Positions 45,213 to 54,610 of a DNA stretch of 64,000 bases are shown here, piece by piece (the stretch's first letter is position 1; every line of letters begins with the position of its first letter). The position numbers and the translations under genes are program-made. The DNA is from a virus: positions 1-64,000 of IMG/VR virus record IMGVR_UViG_3300034071_000338. One strand, written 5' to 3'. The notes under the pieces were generated by a model. That model did no database searches, had not been told where the DNA came from, and saw only the letters and a list, made by a program, of their open reading frames with translations.

Positions 45213-45488
45213 CTAACCATTTGTTACATCTTCTGTCACAAAATCTCCAATAATTGTGACATCAATTTGTTCCGCAACCCACTCATACGCATACTCGTTT
45301 GTTGCCCAATTATCGTAATCTTCTCCTGTCATTGTTAAGTTACCTTGTTGTAACTGACTTTGAGTATCACTTAAAAGTGCATAGTAGAAAGTAGCAGATG
45401 TGCTTAAATTGTCATTGATGCAGTATGCGTTTAAAATTACTGCTGTTCCTAAGTTTAGTGGGAATACCACAGGTTGAATTGTTTTCAT
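45213..45488 (-). CDS. Small tail-fibre-associated protein, paralogue B (91 aa)
   Basis: The N-terminal MKTIQPVVFPLNLGTAVILNAYCINDNLSTSATFYYALL and later NEYAYEWVAEQIDVTIIGDFV align along the length with the product at 43609-43950. It lies between the two fibre genes. The arrangement is fibre, small protein, fibre, small protein, suggesting module duplication. Confidence 0.65.
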   Translation of the reverse strand: MKTIQPVVFPLNLGTAVILNAYCINDNLSTSATFYYALLSDTQSQLQQGNLTMTGEDYDNWATNEYAYEWVAEQIDVTIIGDFVTEDVTNG

Positions 45489-45505
45489 TTTTATATTATT
45501 TTATT

Positions 45506-48500
45506 TTATACCATTGTTAAAGATTTCCAAGCACCACCGCTATACACATATACCCCTTCTGTTCCGTCTGTTTGATATACCATTAATCCTGTTGCAGGAG
45601 AAGATATTGCAGCTCTTTGAGCAGCAGTCATTCTTGGTGGTAGGAAACCTTGAGTTGTACTATCTGCTTGAATTATAGCAGAAGCTACAGGTGTATTAGC
45701 ACAATGTAAACCCCAACCGCCTCTAATATTTAATCCCCTATATCCTGAATAATTATTATTTAAATCATAAAGACTGTTACCAAGTGTCATACCAAGTGAA
45801 GTAGATACAGTAACTTGTCCATTAGGAGTTAATCTTACTCCAAAAGAATCATTATTTATTTGCAAAAATGAAGTTCCATTTTTTTGTAAATTAATTATCC
45901 CTGAAGTTGCATTTATTGTTGTTGCACCTGCAGAAACTTCAAAACTGCTCTGCACCCTTGCAGTACCATTTACATCTAACCTAAAGCCTGCGTCTGTGAA
46001 AGTGCCACCTGATTGAACTATAATATTACCTGCGTCAGTTATTCTTAATCTTTCAGTTAATGTATTTGCTCCATCAGATATGGTAGAAAATCTCATATTT
46101 GATGTAATAAAACCACTACCAAGATTGTTTTTAAACGTAACAATAGAACCTGAATTTATATTAGTTCCTACCCCTAATCCATTATCTTGACCAAATAAAT
46201 ATCCAATACCTGTATTTGTTGTATTAAGATTGCTTAATATTTGTATTCCATAATTTATTGTACCTGCTAAACCTGATGATTGACTCCAAATAGAAAATGT
46301 ATGTGGAACTGATGGTGAACCAAATTGAGTTGTGCTTGCTCTAAATAATTGTGAAATACTACTTCCACTACCACTCATTGCTCCACCAAAAGTTGTATGT
46401 TGAAACGCTATGCTATTTGCTGCACCACTTCTACCCGTAAAAATATATGCAGTATAGTTTTGTATACTATTATTTAATTGCAAACCACCATAAGTAGAAC
46501 CTCCTGTATTTACTGAATAGTTATTATTTACTCCTGTTGCGTCAATTAAAGTTGTTCCATTTATTCTTGCTGCTAAGTTCGTTACCCCCGTAAACGCACC
46601 ATTAGTAAACGTAGGGTTAATATCTAATCCTACTAATACATCATTGTTTGCTGCTGCTACTAAGGTAGTGTTTATTAATCCACCTCTTGCTATTGCACTT
46701 GATGCAGTTTGACTACCACCTAAAGTAAGTTCTGTTGCAGTTCCTAAAGTAGAAGTACCTATACCTACGTTACCACTTGTTGTTGCTAATAAGACATCGC
46801 CTGTAACTGTTTCAATTGCAATATGTCTATTCCCTCCTAAACTTGTTATTGTAGGGTTATACCAAATACCTCTATATGTGTATCCGCTTGTAGCAAAATT
46901 TAATGTTGTGTTTATCCCTAAATCAGTTTGAATACTTGCTGAAGAACTTGTATGGGTACCTTGTATTAACAAAGCATTAGCAGCGGTTCCTAAAGCTGTT
47001 CCTGAAACAACAACATTATTTTGATTGCCCACTTTAACAAGTCCACCTTGTAAAAATATTGTGCCTAGACTTCCAACTGTACCATAAACAGCTTCTCCGC
47101 CAAATGTAAATGCCTGAGCAACACTTCCAAAAGTAGTTAAACTAGTAGTAAGATTTCCTACTACTCTTGCAGTACCATTAACATCTAACTTAAATCCTGA
47201 ATCTGTGGTAGTTCCGATTAGCACATTGCCATTAACTCCTATTCTCATTTTTTCGTTAAATGATGTAGAAGCATTTGTGCTAAATATTAAAGGCACATTA
47301 TTTAAACTATTAATTGTAACCGCAGTAGCATCCGCAAACATACGACCATAAACAGTACTTGATGTACCTAATGTTAAAGCTGCTTCTGCTGAACCACGAA
47401 CATCAAGTGCAGTTGTACCTGCAGTTGTGCCAATCCATAAATTCCCTGCCATATAGTTAGCAGCCGTTCCTGCCATATACAAGTTCCATCTGTTCGTTCC
47501 ACTAGGGATATTGCCGTAGAATCCATAGTTATTCGTAGCACCTGTTAAATTACCACCTGCCCAAAATCCTGCTTGATTAGTAACACTTGAACCTGCACCA
47601 AATGCACCTTGTGTAGCTAAATAATGATATATATTAGTTAATGTAAATGCTGCAGCAGCAGTTTTTGCTTCAGTTTGATTATAAATTGCTTGTGTTACAA
47701 CATCAGATTGAATTACTCCATCTTGAAGAATTCCTATTGAAGTAGTAGAACCTGTTATGTTTTTTGATACTACTAAACTTCTTGCTGTTAAACTTGTACT
47801 ACCTATACCCAATGAACCTGTATTGCTTAATGTCATTCTTTCTGTAGTTCCAATATACCATCTGTAGCCTCCACCATTAACTGCTCCTGTTTGAAAGAAA
47901 ATATCAAAAGCAGAATTTCTTGTCGCTGCTAATCCTAATGAATAGTTATTAACTGCTGAATTTCCATTTAAGGCAAAAGATGTTCCTGCATTTATTCCTG
48001 CGGTTGGGTCAGTTGGTGTAGCAGTGCCAATAAATATTGAAGAAGAAGTTATTGTGCCTGTAGAATTAATAGTTCCTGTAACTTGTAAAGTATCACCATT
48101 ATCTGTTGTAGAACCTATTAATAATCTTCTATTTGCAGCAAATACCATTCCTGTTGTACCACCTTGACGGAATAATAAATCTGTTCCTGTTGCACCATTA
48201 AGTGTGCCATTAGTAATATCAAAGACAACACCTGAACTTGCACCACCCCAAATATTTAATAACCCATTTGTGCTTCCAACAGAAAAACCACTTGTATTTC
48301 CACCTGCTGCAGTAAATACAGATAATTTAGTAGTAATAGAAGTTGTTCCAATTGCTAAACTACCTGCTAAGTAGTTGTTAGCAGTGCCGTTCATATACAA
48401 GTTCCATCTGTTAGTGCCACTTGGTATATTACCATAGAAGCCGTAGTTATTGGTAGCACCTGTCATTGATGAATCAGCTAAAAAACCATATTGAGAAGTA

Positions 48501-51500
48501 ATTGCTGAAGTTGAACCTATTGTTATTTGTTGAGCAGCGTAATGAAAATATCCTCCTAAAGTAAATGCAGCAGCAGCAGTATTTAATTGATTTCTTATCC
48601 CATATGCAGATGTAGTTACATCACTTTGAACTGTACCATTTTGATAAATTGCAGAACTTGAAGCCGCCCCTGTAATATTTTTACCTACTGCTAAAGCATA
48701 CCCTGTCAAACTTGTTGTACCAATTCCCAATGAACCATTTAAATAGTTAGCAGCAGTACCATCCATATATAGATTCCAACGATTTGTACCACTTGCTATC
48801 CTGCCTCTAAATCCATAATTTGTTGTTGCTCCTATTAAAGTACTATTAACCTCAAAACCTGTTTGTAAAGTAACTGTTGAACCTGCACCAAAAGTACCTT
48901 GATATGCTCTATAATATACTAAATTGCCTAATGTAAAAGATGCAGCAGCAGTTTGAGCAAAAGTATCATAATAAAAGCCATTTACTGTTGCATCACTTTG
49001 GATTATACCTGCATTCATTTGTCCATATACAGATGTTGAACCTGTCATATTTACATAATTGGCAAGTCCCATATTGGTTTGAGTAGTATTTAACCATAGA
49101 CTTCCATTAAGTCTTGTATTAGAACCTAAAGTAATCAAAGAACCACTATCTGTAATATTACTATTACCTATTGCACTTGCACCTGTAAACTTTGGTAAAG
49201 TGTTTGTTGTACCTGTTCCTGTTATTGGGTTAGTTAAAACCCCTTGATATTGTGGTATGTTTAAAGTACCACCAACTAATGTAGCTGCTCCGCTTGTACC
49301 TGTTGTTGTTAAGGTAATAGCGTTTTGCTTATTGTTAAAAGTTGTCCAATCCGTTGAACTTAACTTACCTGTATTTGTAGCCGAAGCAATAGGTAGGTTA
49401 AAAGTATGAGTATCTACAAGTGAATTTATATTAAAGTCAGTTCCGCTTGTTCCTGTGATTAAGTTTTGTACTTGTGCAGTCAACCCATTTATTGCAGTAA
49501 TTCCTGTTGTAAAGGTTGTTATAACTTGACACAAATGACTATTTTCAGTATGTAAAGTAATTGTTCTACCTGCCGTTGTTACATAAATACGAACTGCTAA
49601 TCTATCCGTTAATGTTAAAGCTGTTTGAGGAACAGCTAAAGCACTAAAGTAAGCCTCTATACTTGTTCCGTCATTAATTAATTTAGGGCTTGCACTATTA
49701 GATGCTATTAAAGTAAAAACAACACCATCATATTTATATAGTTCAATATAGAATGTAGGAGAACCACCACCTGAACTTGCATTAAAATATGTTTCAAAAT
49801 TCCAATTACCTGCAGGGATTTGTAATAAAGCAGGGTCATTAACATCTGTTAAAAAAGATGCTATATAACCATTCGTACTTCTTGAAAAATCTGTACCCGC
49901 ACCTATTACAGGTACTTTATTCATTTCATAATAAGTAACACCGTCTATTGTACCTTGATTAATTGAACCATTCAAATAATAAGATACAGAAGCACCACCA
50001 CCGCCACCACCTGTTGGCAAAACAGCTAAAGTACCATCACCTCTAACATACTGAGAAGCATTACCTGCTCCTGTTATTGCAATCGTTCCATTGGCAGTCA
50101 ATGGGCTATTAGCGACATTAAATGCACTTGGCATAGATACACCTACCGAAGTAAGTCCTAAGTCAGTCCAAGAAGCCGTAATCGTTCCTGCGTCTTGCTG
50201 AGTTAATGTTAATGTTTTTGTTCCTGTACCTGTAACTGCAGCACTAATAATACTATCATTATATGCAGTATCCCAATTGGCTGAATTGTCAGTAATATAT
50301 GTAATAGTTCCGGCAGTAGACTTAACTAATCCGGTTCCACCTAAATAATTTTGCTTACCATTAAAAGTAGTCCAATCGGTACTGCTTAAGTAACCATTTT
50401 GACTACTATTTGCGACTTGAATACTAAATACCCCTGTAACATTATCATATCCTAAAGGAGATGTAGCACTTAAAGCTAATCTTGCTCTGCTATTTAAGAA
50501 ATATAAATTTGTTGTACCCTCAGGGATATTGTCAGTTGTAAGACTTACCGCTCCTGTAAACCCATTTACTGAACTAACTGACTCAGTATTGTCTACTTTC
50601 TGCCAAACACTTTCACTAAATATAGCCCAATCCCCCACCTTCCAATCAGTAATACCATTTAAGTTGGTATTACCCGCAACATTTACTACGTAATAATTTC
50701 CTTGCACACCTACGCTACTTGTTAGAACAGGTAAGTTTGCACTTGCATTCCAAGTACCTTTATATAAAACACCGCCTACTAATGCATTGATTTGACTTTG
50801 AGTCTTTCCAAATGCAGTTAATATGCTATCAGAAGCATTGATTGTTCCTGCTGTTGGATTAAATCCTGTAAGCACCTTGCCTATTACAGCAGCATTGCTA
50901 ACTGTAGCAGTTGCCGAACCCGGTCCACTTGCTGTTACTTCACCTGTTAATGCAGTAATATAATTACCTGCATTTTGTTTTCCATTAAAATTAATCCAAT
51001 CAGATGAACTTAAAAATCCACTTTGACTTCCATTTGCTTGCTGAATACTAAATACACCGGTTGCACTATTAAACAACAATGGTGATGTCGCAGAGTAAAC
51101 AGGTAATGCTACCCATTTAACGCCTGTAACTGTGCTTGATAGTACAGTACCTGCTGCTCCTACAGAAGCATCTCCATCTGTAATAGTACCATCAATTGTA
51201 ATATTGGTATTAATTGTTGCAGTGTTTGTATCAACATCTGTTGCTTCAAGACCTGCGGTTAATATAATACCTACAGTAGAAGTATTACCTTCTTCTAATA
51301 CTTGTTGTAAATTAGGAGTAAAAATTGGAGGAAGGGTAACCCATTCTACAAATTCTCCTGTGCTTGTAAGTACTTGACCCGCTAATCCAATTGAATCCTC
51401 TGAATCAAATAAGCCACCTTGGATATGTGTATCTCCTACAAAATAGCTATTTAAAAAATTTGCGGTATCTGTTACCTCAAGATTGGTAGTAGTAATGGTA

Positions 51501-51712
51501 CCAATTAAGTTAATATCTTGCGTAGCTGTATTGCCATAATCTAAAACACCCTGCAAGTTATTTGCGGGTATGACAGGAAGAAATACATCTAACAATTCTT
51601 GCAGCGTAAAGTTATACGTTACGTCTTCTATTTCACCACCAACGCTTGTACCAATTAGCTTGTCGGCCAATTTAGGTACGGGAGCGACTTCGTATGTACT
51701 AATCTTTGACAT
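45506..51712 (-). CDS. Main tail fibre / receptor-binding protein (2,068 aa)
   Basis: The first 50 residues (MSKISTYEVAPVPKLADKLIGTSVGGEIEDVTYNFTLQELLDVFLPVI) form the attachment domain, also found in the 88-residue neighbour. The body is a chain of short beta repeats, including three copies of a ~100-residue module ending GTNRWNLYMxGTAxNY. The end reads FLPPRMTAAQRAAISSPATGLMVYQTDGTEGVYVYSGGAWKSLT, a C-terminal element common in Bacteroidota phage fibres. Ser/Thr/Asn/Gly content is high throughout. Confidence 0.8.
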   Translation of the reverse strand: MSKISTYEVAPVPKLADKLIGTSVGGEIEDVTYNFTLQELLDVFLPVIPANNLQGVLDYGNTATQDINLIGTITTTNLEVTDTANFLNSYFVGDTHIQGGLFDSEDSIGLAGQVLTSTGEFVEWVTLPPIFTPNLQQVLEEGNTSTVGIILTAGLEATDVDTNTATINTNITIDGTITDGDASVGAAGTVLSSTVTGVKWVALPVYSATSPLLFNSATGVFSIQQANGSQSGFLSSSDWINFNGKQNAGNYITALTGEVTASGPGSATATVSNAAVIGKVLTGFNPTAGTINASDSILTAFGKTQSQINALVGGVLYKGTWNASANLPVLTSSVGVQGNYYVVNVAGNTNLNGITDWKVGDWAIFSESVWQKVDNTESVSSVNGFTGAVSLTTDNIPEGTTNLYFLNSRARLALSATSPLGYDNVTGVFSIQVANSSQNGYLSSTDWTTFNGKQNYLGGTGLVKSTAGTITYITDNSANWDTAYNDSIISAAVTGTGTKTLTLTQQDAGTITASWTDLGLTSVGVSMPSAFNVANSPLTANGTIAITGAGNASQYVRGDGTLAVLPTGGGGGGASVSYYLNGSINQGTIDGVTYYEMNKVPVIGAGTDFSRSTNGYIASFLTDVNDPALLQIPAGNWNFETYFNASSGGGSPTFYIELYKYDGVVFTLIASNSASPKLINDGTSIEAYFSALAVPQTALTLTDRLAVRIYVTTAGRTITLHTENSHLCQVITTFTTGITAINGLTAQVQNLITGTSGTDFNINSLVDTHTFNLPIASATNTGKLSSTDWTTFNNKQNAITLTTTGTSGAATLVGGTLNIPQYQGVLTNPITGTGTTNTLPKFTGASAIGNSNITDSGSLITLGSNTRLNGSLWLNTTQTNMGLANYVNMTGSTSVYGQMNAGIIQSDATVNGFYYDTFAQTAAASFTLGNLVYYRAYQGTFGAGSTVTLQTGFEVNSTLIGATTNYGFRGRIASGTNRWNLYMDGTAANYLNGSLGIGTTSLTGYALAVGKNITGAASSSAIYQNGTVQSDVTTSAYGIRNQLNTAAAAFTLGGYFHYAAQQITIGSTSAITSQYGFLADSSMTGATNNYGFYGNIPSGTNRWNLYMNGTANNYLAGSLAIGTTSITTKLSVFTAAGGNTSGFSVGSTNGLLNIWGGASSGVVFDITNGTLNGATGTDLLFRQGGTTGMVFAANRRLLIGSTTDNGDTLQVTGTINSTGTITSSSIFIGTATPTDPTAGINAGTSFALNGNSAVNNYSLGLAATRNSAFDIFFQTGAVNGGGYRWYIGTTERMTLSNTGSLGIGSTSLTARSLVVSKNITGSTTSIGILQDGVIQSDVVTQAIYNQTEAKTAAAAFTLTNIYHYLATQGAFGAGSSVTNQAGFWAGGNLTGATNNYGFYGNIPSGTNRWNLYMAGTAANYMAGNLWIGTTAGTTALDVRGSAEAALTLGTSSTVYGRMFADATAVTINSLNNVPLIFSTNASTSFNEKMRIGVNGNVLIGTTTDSGFKLDVNGTARVVGNLTTSLTTFGSVAQAFTFGGEAVYGTVGSLGTIFLQGGLVKVGNQNNVVVSGTALGTAANALLIQGTHTSSSASIQTDLGINTTLNFATSGYTYRGIWYNPTITSLGGNRHIAIETVTGDVLLATTSGNVGIGTSTLGTATELTLGGSQTASSAIARGGLINTTLVAAANNDVLVGLDINPTFTNGAFTGVTNLAARINGTTLIDATGVNNNYSVNTGGSTYGGLQLNNSIQNYTAYIFTGRSGAANSIAFQHTTFGGAMSGSGSSISQLFRASTTQFGSPSVPHTFSIWSQSSGLAGTINYGIQILSNLNTTNTGIGYLFGQDNGLGVGTNINSGSIVTFKNNLGSGFITSNMRFSTISDGANTLTERLRITDAGNIIVQSGGTFTDAGFRLDVNGTARVQSSFEVSAGATTINATSGIINLQKNGTSFLQINNDSFGVRLTPNGQVTVSTSLGMTLGNSLYDLNNNYSGYRGLNIRGGWGLHCANTPVASAIIQADSTTQGFLPPRMTAAQRAAISSPATGLMVYQTDGTEGVYVYSGGAWKSLTMV
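47440..49030 (-). repeat. Three related modules within the tail fibre gene
   Basis: Modules centred on GTNRWNLYM at about 47475-47500, 48390-48420 and 48760-48790 share ~100 residues: AAxFTL, Y-rich strand, FGAGSxVT, GATNNYGFxGxIxSGTNRWNLYM, and NYLxGxLxIGTT. The DNA copies are alike enough to recombine, so module number could vary. Confidence 0.7.
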
Positions 51713-51727
51713 CCGCTATAAAATTTT

Positions 51728-51994
51728 TTAATGTACTACTTTCAAATAATCTCCTGTTCTATATAATTGACCTTCTGTTAACCCGGCTAATAAAGCTGCT
51801 GCATTATCTGCATACACAGGCACATCAGCAATAACAATAGCCGGAGAATTAAAGTTTGCCTCAAATAAAGCTAACAAATCTGCCGGAGTAAAGTTATAGG
51901 TTGCATTTGCAGGTGCATTACCAACCCTTGTACCTACAAGTTTATCATTTAACTGCGGTACAGCATTAGTAGGATACGAATTAATTTTTCCCAT
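51728..51994 (-). CDS. Mini-protein carrying the tail fibre attachment domain (88 aa)
   Basis: MGKINSYPTNAVPQLNDKLVGTRVGNAPANATYNFTPADLLALFEANF parallels the first 50 residues of the 2,068-residue fibre. A short beta segment with the GLTEGQLYRTGDYLKVVH end follows. It could cap or seed fibre assembly, or compete with the full fibre for the attachment site. Immediately upstream of the fibre gene. Confidence 0.65.
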   Translation of the reverse strand: MGKINSYPTNAVPQLNDKLVGTRVGNAPANATYNFTPADLLALFEANFNSPAIVIADVPVYADNAAALLAGLTEGQLYRTGDYLKVVH

Positions 51995-52226
51995 TTTGCT
52001 TTTCTTTTTGAGTCACCTCTCCCGTTTGCATATTAATTACTGAATCAGCACCATACTTTTCAATAAGAACTTTCTCATTGTTAGTAAAGGCTTCAATAAT
52101 AGTATGCGCCTGCTTGATTAACCCTTGTTTTTGCAATTCAAGTTCGCCAAGACCGATTTTAATCTTAGTGTACTCTGCTGAACCTGTCTTAATAAAGTCT
52201 AATTCTTCTGCTGTTAAGTTTGCCAT
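51981..52226 (-). CDS. Small coiled-coil protein (81 aa)
   Basis: A Leu/Lys/Glu helix (LTAEELDFIKTGSAEYTKIKIGLGELELQKQGLIKQ) followed by a short beta segment VINMQTGEV. It overlaps the next gene by 14 bases. Similar short proteins are found near tail genes of Bacteroidota phages, but no function is known. Confidence 0.6.
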   Translation of the reverse strand: MANLTAEELDFIKTGSAEYTKIKIGLGELELQKQGLIKQAHTIIEAFTNNEKVLIEKYGADSVINMQTGEVTQKEKQNGKN

Positions 52227-52249
52227 TTAATTTGATTTTTTAATTTGTA

Positions 52250-52257
52250 CAAATATA
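52250..52257 (-). promoter_or_regulatory. -7 box TATATTTG (minus strand)
   Basis: CAAATATA on the plus strand, about 24 bp before the ATG of the 52226 gene. The leader between is AT-rich with AAATTAAATT-type text. The start of a tail-fibre transcription unit is likely here; -33 not clear. Confidence 0.55.
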
Positions 52258-52271
52258 GTAAATAAAAATTA

Positions 52272-52727
52272 TCATTTTCTTCCGAATCTCCATATAAGCC
52301 AAAGGGAAATAGGTATAAGCATTAGCCATATATAAAATAGGTAGTTTGCTTTCTTGTCAACCTTCTTATCAAAGACCTTAGATTTAACATCTTTCTTGAC
52401 CGAAACCTTATTCTCAACTGACTTAGAGACAATTATCTTGGACGTATCCACTACTTGCTTACGTGCCTTTTTTATCTTAATAGTGGCATTGTAATACTTT
52501 TTGTCCCCTATAATAATAGGTTTAGCTGTATCAATAGGAACTATCTCAATTTCTTCAGTCTCCTCATTAATAGAAATAGCGTTCTGCTGAACAGAAACGC
52601 TATCTTTCTTTTCGACAGCCGTGCTATCGATATATGTTTGAACCTCTGTCTTAGTCACCATTACCTTTCTTGAGGCACAAGAGAATAGTAAGGAACTAAC
52701 CAACAATAATGTAAGATACTTCCTCAT
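52272..52727 (-). CDS. Unimolecular spanin candidate (lipoprotein with C-terminal membrane span)
   Basis: The N-terminus MRKYLTLLLVSSLLFSCAS is a lipoprotein signal with the acceptor Cys at 17. A periplasmic Val/Lys/Asp-rich segment follows, and the C-terminus (YLFYIWLMLIPISLWLIWRFGRK) is a transmembrane span. A protein anchored by lipid in the outer membrane and by a span in the inner membrane is the u-spanin topology (as in phage T1 gp11). It lies next to endolysin and holin genes. Assigned by topology, not sequence similarity. Confidence 0.68.
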   Translation of the reverse strand: MRKYLTLLLVSSLLFSCASRKVMVTKTEVQTYIDSTAVEKKDSVSVQQNAISINEETEEIEIVPIDTAKPIIIGDKKYYNATIKIKKARKQVVDTSKIIVSKSVENKVSVKKDVKSKVFDKKVDKKANYLFYIWLMLIPISLWLIWRFGRK

Positions 52728-52733
52728 ATATTA

Positions 52734-53240
52734 TTAGATTAATACAAAGCCATTCTTGTCAACTTTGCCTGCTTTATGTAATGATTGTAATTCTGCAATA
52801 GACTTGCCAAGTGTTTTTTGAAAGTGAGGAGCGTCTACGAATTTCCAATCACCACCCCACTCATAGCCATATCTTTTAAAAATAGCTACAATTTCTTGCC
52901 AATCACTCTTGCCATCACCATCAAAGTCAGTCTTCAAGTCCCAACTTGCAGCCTCAAAAGTACCATTCTTATCTTTGTCTACTAAAAGCACAATGTCAAT
53001 AGCTAAGCCATAGTTATGGTAAGACTGACCGCCTTTAGCTTTAGTAACAATAGCACCCGGCTTTGTTCTTCCTTGAGCAAACAATCCGTCCTGCTCAGCA
53101 AATGTTCTAAGCGTATAAGCAAAACGACAAGCTGCTGTGCCTGTTAAAGCTGCAACAATCTCATCATACATAGTTAACGCTTCATCTCTTAACTTAGGGT
53201 GAAGCAATTGGATTCGCTCCAATGTTTTTTGGTCTTTCAT
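52734..53240 (-). CDS. Endolysin, M15 L-Ala-D-Glu-type peptidase
   Basis: The M15 metallopeptidase motifs are present: SYHNYGLAIDI (about 66-76, S-x-H-x-x-G-x-A-x-D) and DAPHFQ (about 138-143, the second zinc His). Two acidic loops, DKDKNGTFEA and DFDGDGKSDWQE, look like EF-hand calcium sites, a feature also known in the T5 endolysin. At 168 residues it is the typical size. It follows the holin gene with a TAATG overlap. No signal peptide, so a holin is needed for release. Confidence 0.83.
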   Translation of the reverse strand: MKDQKTLERIQLLHPKLRDEALTMYDEIVAALTGTAACRFAYTLRTFAEQDGLFAQGRTKPGAIVTKAKGGQSYHNYGLAIDIVLLVDKDKNGTFEAASWDLKTDFDGDGKSDWQEIVAIFKRYGYEWGGDWKFVDAPHFQKTLGKSIAELQSLHKAGKVDKNGFVLI

Positions 53241-53506
53241 TATTCTTCTTTTTTAGTTTCGGTTTCTTTAAATCCTTTAATTAATCCTGTTACTGACTCA
53301 ATGGTAGTAAGCCCTAATGCTACAGCACTAAGAGCAAATGTTGCCCACACAAGTGAATCAGCCGGAGCAAACTCCCCGTGTGTTTTTGAGTTGTCATATA
53401 AGGTGTAAAAAAGAGCAAACGCTCCTATTATACCTACTAATCTTTTGCTTGACGTTCCACTTTCTGAGGAAAAAAACCCTCCTAACCAACCAAATATCTT
53501 CTTCAT
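53240..53506 (-). CDS. Holin candidate (88 aa, two membrane spans)
   Basis: Spans at RLVGIIGAFALFYTLY (about 22-37) and LVWATFALSAVALGLTTI (about 52-69), a short N-terminal helix, and a charged tail KGFKETETKKEE. The size, topology and direct coupling to the endolysin gene (TAATG) fit a class II-like holin. Confidence 0.68.
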   Translation of the reverse strand: MKKIFGWLGGFFSSESGTSSKRLVGIIGAFALFYTLYDNSKTHGEFAPADSLVWATFALSAVALGLTTIESVTGLIKGFKETETKKEE

Positions 53507-53507
53507 A

Positions 53508-53909
53508 TTAATTATTTATTGTAAAAAACTGAAATATTATTATCGAAATTAACACCATTTTTTGAATAAAGTCCCATCCATCATCGTGATATTTATATTT
53601 AATTGGCATATTTAACCTCTCCTCGTATCTCAAACGATACTCATTTGCCTTTAATGTCAGTACGTTTTTAGTACTATCACTTGCTATTAAAATAGAATCA
53701 TTTACTTTAATGCTACTATCAACTAACTTCTTCAAAGAATCTATTCTATTCTTATTAATCTCGTATGATTTATTTATTTGCTCTCCTTGCTTTATTGTCA
53801 TCAAAATAACAGAGTCATTGCCTATCTTCTTAATAATTGGATATTGGCAATAACTTGAATTTATTATTAGTGTCAGCAATAGCAGAGTCAGAGTTAGCCT
53901 TAAATACAT
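53508..53909 (-). CDS. Periplasmic coiled-coil protein with C-terminal membrane span (133 aa)
   Basis: A signal-like N-terminus (MYLRLTLTLLLLTLIINSSYCQ) precedes a heptad-rich coil (NKSYEINKNRIDSLKKLVDSSIKVND), then a hydrophobic C-terminus (MVLISIIIFQFFTI). It overlaps the start of the neighbouring lipoprotein gene by 80 bases in another frame. This overlapping pair recalls two-component spanins, though the order is reversed. With a u-spanin also present, its role is unclear. Confidence 0.55.
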   Translation of the reverse strand: MYLRLTLTLLLLTLIINSSYCQYPIIKKIGNDSVILMTIKQGEQINKSYEINKNRIDSLKKLVDSSIKVNDSILIASDSTKNVLTLKANEYRLRYEERLNMPIKYKYHDDGWDFIQKMVLISIIIFQFFTINN

Positions 53910-54150
53910 TTAATTCTACTTTTAAATTGAATACTTCTTCTTTTAAATCAACAATCTTATTGACTGTCTGAGTTACAATAGCACTTTCTTTTTTAGCAGC
54001 AGCAGCTTGTGCTTGAGTAGTTAACTTGTTTTGATTGTCTACATTTTGCATCATCTTTTCAAACTCCATCTCCTTCTTTTGCTCTTCACTTACATTCTGA
54101 GTCATAGCTTGGCAAGATGTCAACACAATCATAAATATCAAATACCTCAT
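53830..54150 (-). CDS. Small lipoprotein with coiled coil (106 aa)
   Basis: MRYLIFMIVLTSC gives a lipobox with Cys at 13. A Gln/Glu-rich helix follows (EEQKKEMEFEKMMQNVDNQNKLTTQAQ) and a second coil (VNKIVDLKEEVFNLKVELNVFKAN). The 80-base overlap with the gene after it resembles the nested organisation of spanin pairs. It overlaps the gene before it by 4 bases. Confidence 0.6.
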   Translation of the reverse strand: MRYLIFMIVLTSCQAMTQNVSEEQKKEMEFEKMMQNVDNQNKLTTQAQAAAAKKESAIVTQTVNKIVDLKEEVFNLKVELNVFKANSDSAIADTNNKFKLLPISNY

Positions 54151-54467
54151 TTTATTTCTTGTATTTTACCTAACTGCACAAGCGTACTTAACTTAGTGCT
54201 TGTAACAGCCTTTAATGAATCACTTCTTCTTAAAGCATCACTAACTACATCAACTCTGTTTTCTAACTTCTCAATCCTAATGTTTTGAGAAACACCTTGC
54301 TCTTTAAATGTCGTCTTGATGTCTATGTACAAATACCCAATAGCCATAAGGACAATAAACAAGGTAGCCACAACGGGATTCTTGCTAAACTCTTTAAATG
54401 TTACAGGCAACTTTAGGTTGTCTGTAGCAGTGTCTGTTATTTTATCACCTATTGATTTTTTTGCCAT
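54147..54467 (-). CDS. Membrane-anchored coiled-coil protein (106 aa)
   Basis: One transmembrane span (VVATLFIVLMAIGYLYIDI, about 31-49) after a polar N-terminus, then a coil (NIRIEKLENRVDVVSDALRRSDSLKA). The N-terminus lacks a signal peptidase site, so it is probably an inner-membrane protein. Its neighbours are lysis and envelope proteins, suggesting an accessory lysis role. Confidence 0.58.
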   Translation of the reverse strand: MAKKSIGDKITDTATDNLKLPVTFKEFSKNPVVATLFIVLMAIGYLYIDIKTTFKEQGVSQNIRIEKLENRVDVVSDALRRSDSLKAVTSTKLSTLVQLGKIQEIK

Positions 54468-54478
54468 TGTATTATTAT

Positions 54479-54610
54479 TTATCTTCCCTGACCTCTATAT
54501 TGTTTTTTATACAACTTACTATTCTTATTTGTACTTGTCTTGCTTTTAGCAGCAACACCTCTTGTCTTTGACTTCTTTACATAAGAAGTACTGTTTGTAA
54601 TTTTTGCCAT
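54479..54610 (-). CDS. Small basic protein (43 aa)
   Basis: Reads MAKITNSTSYVKKSKTRGVAAKSK and ends KKQYRGQGR. Its ATG shares a base with the upstream stop (TAATG), which supports translation. Very basic, so nucleic-acid or capsid binding is possible. No family recognised. Confidence 0.5.
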   Translation of the reverse strand: MAKITNSTSYVKKSKTRGVAAKSKTSTNKNSKLYKKQYRGQGR

